From Bacteroidales bacterium (GTDB lineage: Bacteria; Bacteroidota; Bacteroidia; Bacteroidales; WCHB1-69), in the NCBI GenBank assembly GCA_031254735.1, contig JAIRTU010000268.1, positions 1 to 6,770 of the forward strand: a stretch of DNA of 6,770 nt. The letters are read 5' to 3'. Shown here one piece after another: positions 1 through 5,647 of the stretch (within the stretch, counting starts at the first letter, position 1; each line of letters opens with the position of its first letter). The position numbers were made by a program, and so were the translations under genes. Below the pieces are notes generated by a model. The model was given only the letters and a program-made list of their open reading frames with translations. It was not told the origin of the DNA and ran no database searches.

Positions 1-281
1 CCTACACCCAACAACGAAAGGACAAACATCACCGCAACCAACCCGCCCGACACTATGGCAAACCATTTTTTACTTTTTTTATAAAGGAAAAAAAGCAAAA
101 CAATATATAAAATGGTCAGGATAAAATAATCTACCTGAAACTTGCCGATAATAACAGTAGGGACAAACTGTACGCTGAACGACGCAAACAACGCCGACAA
201 GACAACAATAAGCAATATCTTTAACAATTGCCGTATCGCTTGTCTTGGTTGCTTCGGTTGTATGTTTCGATGTTGTTCCAC
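1..281 (-). CDS. Hypothetical multi-pass membrane protein, N-terminal part (runs off the left edge)
   Basis: This is an open frame of 93 codons, read leftward from a GTG at 281-279 and still open at position 1. The first 18 residues are polar and basic (MEQHRNIQPKQPRQAIRQ). Three hydrophobic segments follow at about residues 19-41, 52-67 and 74-92. A lysine-rich turn (KKSKK) lies between the second and third segments, so residues 68-72 probably face the cytoplasm. The frame is closed by a TAA at about 320-322, and no ATG lies between that stop and the first helix, so GTG is the best start; a TTG at codon 19 is less likely. A Bacteroidetes -7 element sits 24 bp upstream of the GTG, giving a leader of only about 15 nt. 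I do not recognise the family and assign no function. That it is a real gene rests on the hydrophobic pattern, the absence of stops and the promoter. The rest of the protein lies outside the window. Confidence 0.62.
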   Translation of the reverse strand, partial: MEQHRNIQPKQPRQAIRQLLKILLIVVLSALFASFSVQFVPTVIIGKFQVDYFILTILYIVLLFFLYKKSKKWFAIVSGGLVAVMFVLSLLGV

Positions 282-304
282 AAGAATACTGTTTACAGGA
301 TTTA

Positions 305-312
305 CAAAAGTA
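305..312 (-). promoter_or_regulatory. Bacteroidetes-type -7 promoter element for the left-edge membrane gene
   Basis: On the minus strand this reads TACTTTTG, matching the TAnnTTTG consensus of the Bacteroidetes primary sigma factor. No TTG is found at the expected distance of about 20 nt upstream; only a TTT lies there, so the -33 half is weak. The predicted transcription start is near 297-299, just upstream of the GTG at 281. Confidence 0.5.
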
Positions 313-397
313 CTGTTTTTTTAAAACGAAAGATTAAAAAAAATGTTTTCCGGTTCTCTTTTTTTTATTTTTTTCCGCTGTCCTCCCATGATATAGG

Positions 398-434
398 TTG
401 ACAAAAAAAGTGTTGAAAACTTTTAAAAAGGAGG
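398..434 (+). promoter_or_regulatory. TTGACA box plus a perfect Shine-Dalgarno sequence before a tiny reading frame
   Basis: TTGACA occurs at 398-403, and a poor -10-like TTTAAA lies 18 bp later at 422-427. AAGGAGG at 428-434 is a full Shine-Dalgarno sequence, 8 nt before the ATG at 443. Strong Shine-Dalgarno sequences are not typical of Bacteroidetes mRNAs, and the two well-supported starts here (ppdK, ribD) have none. The arrangement therefore looks foreign or specialised. The ribosome-binding site is visible directly; promoter activity is a guess. Confidence 0.3.
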
Positions 435-442
435 AAGAATAA

Positions 443-490
443 ATGGACAAACGAGACGTTTCTTTTGTGCGTGCGGGATTAAACCTTTGA
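443..490 (+). CDS. 15-residue reading frame: leader peptide or truncated gene start
   Basis: The frame encodes MDKRDVSFVRAGLNL and stops at TGA 488-490. It starts with ATG 8 nt after a perfect AAGGAGG, which is its only strong coding support. The last codons and the stop lie inside the left arm of the 481-513 palindrome. Two readings are possible. It may be the 5' end of a gene cut off when the palindrome-bounded repeat inserted, for example the first codons of a transposase. Alternatively it may be a leader peptide whose translation controls the hairpin. Nothing downstream on the plus strand is an obvious regulated gene, so the truncated-gene reading is slightly preferred. The peptide is too short for any family call. 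Confidence 0.22.
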   Translation: MDKRDVSFVRAGLNL

Positions 491-513
491 GGTTTTTGAA
501 ACCTCAAAGGTTT
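481..513. repeat. Perfect 15-bp palindrome with a 3-nt loop
   Basis: AAACCTTTGAGGTTT (481-495) is followed by TTG (496-498) and then by its exact reverse complement (499-513). The stem is uninterrupted. On the plus strand it is followed by TGGTTTTC rather than a clean U-run, so it is not a classical terminator, although it could act as one in either direction. A degenerate copy of the same motif, sharing CTCAAAGG, lies at 739-770. The two copies bracket the hairpin cluster at 545-715, which suggests a repeat boundary. Confidence 0.7.
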
Positions 514-544
514 GGTTTTCATCACATTAACAATAGGAATCACA

Positions 545-715
545 GGTTGAACACCGGAAAAGGCAGCCGGAGGCTGCTTGGATAATTCGGCTCAGGCAGA
601 GCCTAAGCCGAACGAGAGAAGTCCGAAGGACTTCAATTTGGATAACCTCGTGCAAGGCGAATCCCGGCTCGGGGTAAAGAACGCAACACCTCAACCGGAA
701 CTCCGCCGGGAGTTC
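545..715. repeat. G/C-rich cluster of five short hairpins, probable interspersed repeat
   Basis: Within A/T-rich surroundings this segment holds a series of stems. Stem 1 is 561-568/572-579, loop GGA. Stem 2 is 586-592/606-612 plus 594-597/601-604, with one mismatch and loop AGA. Stem 3 is 618-624/628-634, loop GAA. Stem 4 is 645-650/670-675, with one T-G wobble. Stem 5 is 698-704/709-715, loop GCCG. GGTTGA at 545-550 complements TCAACC at 691-696, which could close a multibranch structure around stems 1-4. TTGGATAA is repeated at 578-585 and 638-645. Open frames that cross it on both strands (a 64-codon one starts at 578) simply translate the hairpins. From memory, intergenic repeats of similar design, with GAACTCC/GGAGTTC-type hairpins, occur in Bacteroidetes and are often mis-annotated as short proteins; I could not verify this. 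Confidence 0.6.
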
Positions 716-738
716 AATGTTACTCGAAAACACCACCA

Positions 739-770
739 AACCTTAGATGTTTTAAAAATCTCAAAGGGTT
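739..770. repeat. Degenerate copy of the AAACCT...AGGTTT palindrome
   Basis: AACC at 739-742 pairs with GGTT at 767-770, and AGAT at 745-748 pairs with ATCT at 758-761. Bulges lie between these blocks. CTCAAAGG at 760-767 is identical to part of the right arm of the perfect palindrome at 481-513. It probably marks the right limit of the same composite repeat, with more accumulated mutations. Confidence 0.45.
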
Positions 771-772
771 AA

Positions 773-1029
773 ATATATTTTTAATTATCCAATAATCAAT
801 CAATTACAAAATTAACACAATAAAACGACCTGCTTATTCGTTTTATATAGATCGGGGGATCGGTTTTTTGATTTTTTCCATGCAAATAAAAAAACAAGTA
901 ATCAAACAAATAAAAAGCAATACATTTGCAAAACGAAAAACGAGGTAAAAAGCAAGGTCATTGACAGAAGTATTTCTAATTGCATGATGAGGGCATTTTG
1001 GAATTAAAATAATCACCGTTCCGACAACG
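773..1029. other. A/T-rich intergenic stretch with one stem-loop and a weak plus-strand promoter match
   Basis: I see no convincing gene here. There is a perfect 9-bp inverted repeat at 820-828/838-846 with a 9-nt loop. A direct repeat of GATCGG at 850-855 and 858-863 follows, then a run of six T. TACATTTGC at 921-929 fits the -7 promoter consensus on the plus strand, but there is no TTG at the -33 distance. The only frame just downstream is seven codons long (ATG at 984). A small RNA cannot be excluded but has no positive support. Confidence 0.35.
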
Positions 1030-1056
1030 AAAAAAGGACTCCTGAAAGAGAGTCCT
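1030..1056 (-). terminator. Intrinsic terminator of ppdK
   Basis: Read on the minus strand, AGGACTC (1056-1050) is followed by an 8-nt loop, then GAGTCCT (1041-1035), then a run of T down to 1030. The stem begins about 46 nt after the ppdK stop codon. The T-run follows the stem only in this orientation, so it terminates leftward transcription and isolates ppdK from the region to the left. Confidence 0.8.
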
Positions 1057-1101
1057 CAATGAAAAAAATATGAAAAAATATAAAAAAAAATGATTACGCT
1101 T

Positions 1102-3816
1102 TTATTTTCCTTTGATGGCGGCTTGTGTCGCAGCCAAACGTGCTACCGGCACGCGGAAAGGGGAACAGGAAACATAATTAAATCCGTTTCTATAGAAAAA
1201 CTCGATAGAAGCAGGGTCTCCGCCGTGTTCGCCGCAAACGCCGATTTTCAGATCAGACCGCGTAGAACGTCCTTTCTTCACTCCCATTTCTACCAACTGA
1301 CCCACACCAACCTGATCCAAAGTGTTGAAAGGATCGGCAGGAATGATTTTTTGTTCGGTATATTCGCTGACAATAGCGTTCACATCGTCGCGAGAGAAAC
1401 CGAAAGTCATTTGTGTTAAGTCATTTGTTCCGAAAGAAAAGAATTGAGCCACTTCCGCAATTTGGTCTGCCACCAATGTAGCACGCGGAATTTCTATCAT
1501 CGTTCCGTAGAGATAATCTATTTTCAAACCGAATTTGGTTTCCACCTCTTTTTGAACTTCGTCGGCGATGCGTTTTTGATGTTTCAACTCATTGATATTG
1601 ATTGTCAGAGGAACCATTATCTCTAATTTTGGATTTTTCCCTTCTTTGATCAATTCTGCCGTAGCTTCAAAGAGTGCATGAAATTGGGTACGAGTAACTT
1701 CTGGATACACAATTCCCAGACGAACACCGCGCAATCCCATCATCGGATTTACTTCGTGCAGTGCATCTATGCGTTTTTTGATCTGCTCGAACGATATTCC
1801 TTTTTCTTCTGCCAATTCGCGTTGTTTGTCTTCGGTTTGAGGAACAAATTCGTGCAAAGGAGGATCCATTAAACGGAAAGTCAAGGGTTTGCCGTCCATC
1901 ACTGCCAATGTTCCTTTTGCCGTTGCCTTGATAAAAGGTTCTAATTCGTTGAGAGCAGACACACGTTCTCGAACAGTATCAGCCAAAATCATATTACGCA
2001 ATTTCGCCAAAGGTTCTTCGCTGTTTTTTCCGTAAAACATGTGTTCGATACGGAACAGTCCAATTCCTTCCGCCCCGAAGTCGATCGCATTTTTAGCGTC
2101 TTCGGGAGTATCGGCATTGGTACGAACGCCCATGGTGCGGTATTTATCAACAATCTTCATAAACTCTTGAAAACGGGGATTTTCCGTAGCATCAATCATC
2201 TGTATTTCTTGATCGTAAACCCAGCCTCTTGTTCCGTTCAAACTCAAAATATCTCCTTCGTTATGGATTTTTCCATCAATGGAAATTTGATTTTTCTCCA
2301 AATCGATATGAATGGCTTCACAACCGACAATGCAGCATTTTCCCCAACCGCGAGCCACCAAAGCAGCGTGAGAAGTCATTCCGCCGCGAGCCGTTAAAAT
2401 ACCGTCGGCAGCACGCATTCCTTCCACATCTTCGGGATTGGTTTCTTCTCTTACCAAAATATTTTTAATACCTGCTTTATGATACTCCATTGCTTTTTCG
2501 CTTGTTAAAGCAATCTTTCCGATAGCACCGCCGGGACCTGCCGGAAGACCTTTTGCAATAACGGTATGTCTTTTCTCGTCTTTCGTATCTAAAATAGGGT
2601 GAAGCAATTCGTCCAATTGTTCAGGCGAAATACGCATAATGGCTTCTTTTTCGTCTATCCATTTTTCGTGCAACATGTCCAACGCCATATTCAAAGCGGC
2701 AACGCCTGTACGTTTTCCCACACGACATTGCAACATATATAATATTCCTTCCTGAATGGTAAATTCAATATCCAGCATGTCGCGATAATGTTTTTCCAAT
2801 GTCAGGCGGATAGTGTCCAACTCTTTGTATGTGGCGGGCATAAGTTCCTGCATGGAAGCCAAATGTTTGTTTTGTTCGTTTTTGGTGGCGTCGTTCAGCG
2901 GGCTGGGCGTGCGGATACCCGCAACAACATCTTCGCCTTGAGCATTGATAAGCCATTCGCCGTAAAATTGATTTTCTCCTGTGGCAGGATTACGTGTAAA
3001 GGCAACACCGGTAGCAGAGCTGTCGCCCATGTTTCCGAAAACCATTGCCTGAACGTTTACTGCTGTTCCCCACTCGTCGGGAATGCCCTCGATACGACGA
3101 TACGAAATGGCTTTTTGTCCGTTCCAACTTTTGAAAACGGCTTTTATTCCTCCTTCCAACTGCGACTTTGCATCATCGGGAAATTCAGTTCCCAACACTT
3201 CTTTTATCTTGGCTTTGAAACTGTTTGCCAATTCCAACAATTCATCGGCTTTGATGTCGGTATCCGATTTATAGCCTTTGGCATGCTTGAACGCATCCAA
3301 CATTTCGTCCAGGATTTTGCGGATTCCTTTTCCGTCTTTCGGTTCGATGCCTTCGGCTTTTTCCATTACCACATCGGCATACATCATAATCAGACGACGA
3401 TACGAATCGTATACAAAACGCGGATTGTTGGTTTTTTTGATAAGTCCCGGAATGGTTTTGGAACTCAACCCGATATTCAATACCGTATCCATCATTCCCG
3501 GCATGGAACTTCTCGCTCCCGAACGGCAAGACAACAGCAAAGGGTTTTCGGCGTCATCGTATTTCAAGCCCATTACGCTTTCTACTTTCTTCATTCCGTC
3601 CCACACTTCGGGCATCACAGATACCGGCAATTGGCAATTGTTGGCATAATAAGCGGTACAACATTCGGTGGTGATAGTCAAGCCGGCGGGAACAGGCAGT
3701 TCCAAAAGGCACATCTCTGCAAGATTAGCACCTTTTCCGCCCAGCAAATTTTTCATGTCGGCTTTGCCTTCGGCTGTCTTTCCGCCAAAGGTATAAACAT
3801 ACTTTACATTACTCAT
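1102..3816 (-). CDS. ppdK: Pyruvate, phosphate dikinase
   Basis: This cytoplasmic enzyme interconverts pyruvate + ATP + Pi and PEP + AMP + PPi. In anaerobic Bacteroidetes it can work either as a PPi-saving glycolytic step or toward PEP synthesis; the sequence does not decide the direction. At 904 residues it is full length for the family. The N-terminal nucleotide-binding domain carries LGGKGANLAEM (25-35) and SCRSGARSSMPGMMDT (96-111). The swivelling phosphohistidine domain has GGMTSHAALVARG (478-490), with catalytic His483. The C-terminal PEP/pyruvate TIM barrel has GLFRIEHMF (586-594), FRLMDPPLHEF (647-657), SFGTNDLTQMTFGFSRDD (794-811) and IGVCGEHGGDP (858-868), with catalytic Cys861. The motif set separates it from PEP synthase and from PTS enzyme I. 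The ATG lies about 44 nt downstream of a good promoter with no Shine-Dalgarno sequence. With its own promoter and terminator it appears to be a single-gene transcript. Nothing is truncated or missing. Confidence 0.97.
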   Translation of the reverse strand: MSNVKYVYTFGGKTAEGKADMKNLLGGKGANLAEMCLLELPVPAGLTITTECCTAYYANNCQLPVSVMPEVWDGMKKVESVMGLKYDDAENPLLLSCRSGARSSMPGMMDTVLNIGLSSKTIPGLIKKTNNPRFVYDSYRRLIMMYADVVMEKAEGIEPKDGKGIRKILDEMLDAFKHAKGYKSDTDIKADELLELANSFKAKIKEVLGTEFPDDAKSQLEGGIKAVFKSWNGQKAISYRRIEGIPDEWGTAVNVQAMVFGNMGDSSATGVAFTRNPATGENQFYGEWLINAQGEDVVAGIRTPSPLNDATKNEQNKHLASMQELMPATYKELDTIRLTLEKHYRDMLDIEFTIQEGILYMLQCRVGKRTGVAALNMALDMLHEKWIDEKEAIMRISPEQLDELLHPILDTKDEKRHTVIAKGLPAGPGGAIGKIALTSEKAMEYHKAGIKNILVREETNPEDVEGMRAADGILTARGGMTSHAALVARGWGKCCIVGCEAIHIDLEKNQISIDGKIHNEGDILSLNGTRGWVYDQEIQMIDATENPRFQEFMKIVDKYRTMGVRTNADTPEDAKNAIDFGAEGIGLFRIEHMFYGKNSEEPLAKLRNMILADTVRERVSALNELEPFIKATAKGTLAVMDGKPLTFRLMDPPLHEFVPQTEDKQRELAEEKGISFEQIKKRIDALHEVNPMMGLRGVRLGIVYPEVTRTQFHALFEATAELIKEGKNPKLEIMVPLTININELKHQKRIADEVQKEVETKFGLKIDYLYGTMIEIPRATLVADQIAEVAQFFSFGTNDLTQMTFGFSRDDVNAIVSEYTEQKIIPADPFNTLDQVGVGQLVEMGVKKGRSTRSDLKIGVCGEHGGDPASIEFFYRNGFNYVSCSPFRVPVARLAATQAAIKGK

Positions 3817-3859
3817 CGTTAAAAATTTATTTTGTTTTACTTCTAAAAATCAAGAATTG

Positions 3860-3890
3860 CAAAAGTACAAAAAAATAATATGGAATGCAA
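3860..3890 (-). promoter_or_regulatory. ppdK promoter, Bacteroidetes -33/-7 type
   Basis: On the minus strand TTG (3890-3888) is followed after 20 nt by TACTTTTG (3867-3860), then C. This matches the Bacteroidetes sigma-ABfr consensus in both sequence and spacing. The predicted start near 3853 leaves an untranslated leader of about 37 nt before the ATG at 3816. I see no riboswitch or operator in that leader. Confidence 0.75.
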
Positions 3891-3977
3891 GTGATTTGAT
3901 AAATAAACCAACCCCAAAGCGAAAAAACAGTGAATAATAACGCTTTTCGTTATGGCATTTCCTATTGTTGGAATGGG

Positions 3978-4020
3978 GATTATTGTCTGAACTGTGATTT
4001 ATGAGATTATTGTGATTATG
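3978..4020. repeat. Degenerate short direct-repeat tract (GATTATTGT / TGTGATTtATG)
   Basis: GATTATTGT occurs at 3978-3986 and again at 4005-4013. TGTGATTTATG at 3993-4003 is echoed by TGTGATTATG at 4011-4020. The tract lies between the ppdK promoter and the end of the transporter gene. On the minus strand it contains AATCACAGTTCAGACA, which from memory recurs in intergenic regions of Bacteroidales genomes; this is unverified here. A small stem (3937-3942/3948-3953, ATAACG/CGTTAT) precedes it. Confidence 0.45.
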
Positions 4021-4043
4021 CGTTGACGTTTCGGGAGTGCGTA

Positions 4044-4075
4044 ATCAATCACTAACAACTTACCACGAACCACTA
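4044..4075. repeat. Second low-complexity tract (ACTAACAACT / CCACGAACCACTA)
   Basis: This stretch of A/C-rich near-repeats, CACTAACAACT at 4050-4060 and CGAACCACTA at 4066-4075, abuts the stop codon of the transporter gene. There is no hairpin with a T-run, so I cannot identify a terminator for the ribD operon here. The tract differs in composition from both the coding sequence and the first tract. Confidence 0.35.
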
Positions 4076-4987
4076 TTAAAGGATTTTCTTCTTTTGTGTG
4101 AGTATCAGTCCGAGAATGACAATAAAGACGCCTGCCAATTTCAGCGGCGTAAGCGGTTCGCCCAAGAGGATAAACGATGTGGCTGCCGTGAAAACAGGAA
4201 TGAGATTGGTGAACACGTTCGAGCGGGCAACGCCTATCTTTCGTACACTCATCGAATAAAAAACAAATGCCAGCGAAGAAGAAAATACAGAAAGCACCAC
4301 AATGCTAAACCACACCTCCACCTGCGGACTGAACATAGAAACCGTCTCCGCATGACTGTAATCGGGAGTTTGCCCAAAGATAAAATATGCAGGCAGAAAA
4401 TACAACACCCCAAACGCATTCTGCGAAGCAATCAACCAGACAGGGTGAACATTGGACGCTAATCGGTTGAGCAATATCCCATATCCCACCGCCGAAAAGA
4501 CCGCTATCAACAAAAACAACAGCCCGATTGGGTCAACGTCGATTTCCATGTTTTTTCCTGTTATCGTCAAAACAAGTCCCGAAAGAGAGATAAATATTCC
4601 CAAAAAATTAATCCACGTGAGTGTCGCATGAAAGAAACACCGCATCACAATGGCGGTAAACACAGGAATAGTCGCAACCACCAACGACGTTACCACAGGA
4701 CTTACCCGCTGCAAGCCATACGTCTCGCCGATGAAATAGATGAAAGGTTCAAAAAACGCAAGCAACGCCATCCATTTGAATGTGGAAAACGAGACCTTTT
4801 CTTTTCGGAAGAATATCGCTATCACCGTCCATAACATTACCGCCGAAATAATCAGTCGGAACAGGATAATGGAGATTGGGTCTAATGATTGTAAAACAAT
4901 GCTTGTAAACACGTATGACGTTCCCCAAAGCATCATGGAACACGTTAAAAGGATATAGGTAGATGTTCGACTTGTTTTATTTTGCAT
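4076..4987 (-). CDS. EamA/DMT-superfamily transporter, ten transmembrane helices
   Basis: This inner-membrane carrier belongs to the drug/metabolite transporter superfamily and has 303 residues, the usual size for two EamA repeats. Ten hydrophobic segments lie at about 11-31, 38-59, 70-88, 97-117, 126-143, 153-173, 183-205, 226-246, 254-276 and 280-297. Family signs include LWGTSYVF in helix 1, VATIPVFTAIV closing repeat 1, and NLIPVFTAATSFILLGEPLTPLKLAG (261-286) in repeat 2, ending in a basic tail (KKKIL). It is the third gene of the ribD-RNase H operon, 33 bp after the RNase H stop, with no promoter visible in the gap. The substrate cannot be read from sequence: the superfamily includes exporters of amino acids and drugs and the RibN riboflavin transporters. 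The operon position makes flavins or their precursors one candidate, by inference only. Confidence 0.88.
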   Translation of the reverse strand: MQNKTSRTSTYILLTCSMMLWGTSYVFTSIVLQSLDPISIILFRLIISAVMLWTVIAIFFRKEKVSFSTFKWMALLAFFEPFIYFIGETYGLQRVSPVVTSLVVATIPVFTAIVMRCFFHATLTWINFLGIFISLSGLVLTITGKNMEIDVDPIGLLFLLIAVFSAVGYGILLNRLASNVHPVWLIASQNAFGVLYFLPAYFIFGQTPDYSHAETVSMFSPQVEVWFSIVVLSVFSSSLAFVFYSMSVRKIGVARSNVFTNLIPVFTAATSFILLGEPLTPLKLAGVFIVILGLILTQKKKIL

Positions 4988-5020
4988 TCGTTGATTGTTT
5001 ATTCGCTGCGAGAGGCATGT

Positions 5021-5647
5021 TTATTTACGTCCGAAGTCTGCGGGTATTTCTCCCCATGCCTGCGTTTGCCATTTAAGAATTTCGTTTGTATAGGTGTTGG
5101 TCTGTAACCATTTTTCTGCTCTTGCAATCAAGTCGAACAAGACTTGGTTGTGAGCGGTCTTTTCTAATTTAGTGCCTGCTTTTTTGGCTTTCACCCACTT
5201 CATGGCGTTTACGCTGTCGGAGTAAACAGGAACGGTAATGTTCTGCTGTTTGCACAACGCCAAAGCATGAACCAGCGCCAAAAACTCCATGACGTTGTTT
5301 GTTCCGTCCATAAAGGGACCTTTTTTAAACAGCAGCGTTTTGGTTTCGGCGTCTACGCCCTGATATTCTGCCAAACGTGTTTTTCCGCTGCAAGCGCCGT
5401 CAACAGCGATGCTTGGAAACACAGGATAGCCGTACAAGCCGTCCATAATCATCTTTATCGGGTGATCGCGTTTGACAAGATGTTGTTCGCTGCCCTGTTC
5501 AAAGGCGAGTGTTGCCATTTCCAAATTGGGAAACGCCTTGTATTTGGGCGATGAAAAACCCTCTACCTGCTTCTTACAGGCTTCCCACGTGTCGAAAACG
5601 CCCGGTTGAAAGCCGTTCCATACAACATAATATTTCTTCTTTGTCAT
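5021..5647 (-). CDS. rnhA: Ribonuclease H with N-terminal viroplasmin-like domain
   Basis: This enzyme cuts the RNA strand of RNA:DNA hybrids, such as R-loops and primer remnants, in the cytoplasm. Of its 208 residues, about 5-49 form a caulimovirus viroplasmin-like domain (YYVVWNGFQPGVFDTWEACKK, then YKAF and EMATLAF), known to bind nucleic-acid hybrids in eukaryotic RNase H1. The RNase H fold begins near residue 77. Its four metal-binding acidic residues are visible: Asp83 (SIAVDGACSG), Glu121 (NNVMEFLALVHA), Asp144 (VYSDSVNAMKWV) and Asp204 (IPADFGRK). This arrangement is common in Bacteroidetes. The ATG overlaps the ribD stop as ATGA, indicating translational coupling, and the transporter gene follows. 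No residue is missing, so it should be active. The symbol follows the activity; other nomenclature is possible. Confidence 0.93.
   Translation of the reverse strand: MTKKKYYVVWNGFQPGVFDTWEACKKQVEGFSSPKYKAFPNLEMATLAFEQGSEQHLVKRDHPIKMIMDGLYGYPVFPSIAVDGACSGKTRLAEYQGVDAETKTLLFKKGPFMDGTNNVMEFLALVHALALCKQQNITVPVYSDSVNAMKWVKAKKAGTKLEKTAHNQVLFDLIARAEKWLQTNTYTNEILKWQTQAWGEIPADFGRK

Noticed and set aside
142..324. 60-codon plus-strand frame near the left edge
   Set aside because: It is opposite the better-supported GTG membrane gene, is Cys-rich by chance, and has no start signal.
481..770. CRISPR array
   Set aside because: The hairpins differ from one another and there are no equal-length spacers between identical repeats.
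578..772. 64-codon plus-strand frame and an overlapping 70-codon minus-strand frame (527-739)
   Set aside because: Both merely read through the hairpin cluster. Inverted repeats generate open frames on both strands, there is no ribosome-binding site, and the predicted peptides have no domain-like features.
2788..3822. 344-codon plus-strand frame opposite ppdK
   Set aside because: It lies entirely antisense to a complete, motif-rich gene. Its Phe/His/Gln-rich composition is typical of a frame mirrored from the coding strand, and it has no recognisable motif.
4037..4462. 141-codon plus-strand frame opposite the transporter
   Set aside because: It is an antisense shadow, highly charged because the opposite strand encodes hydrophobic helices.
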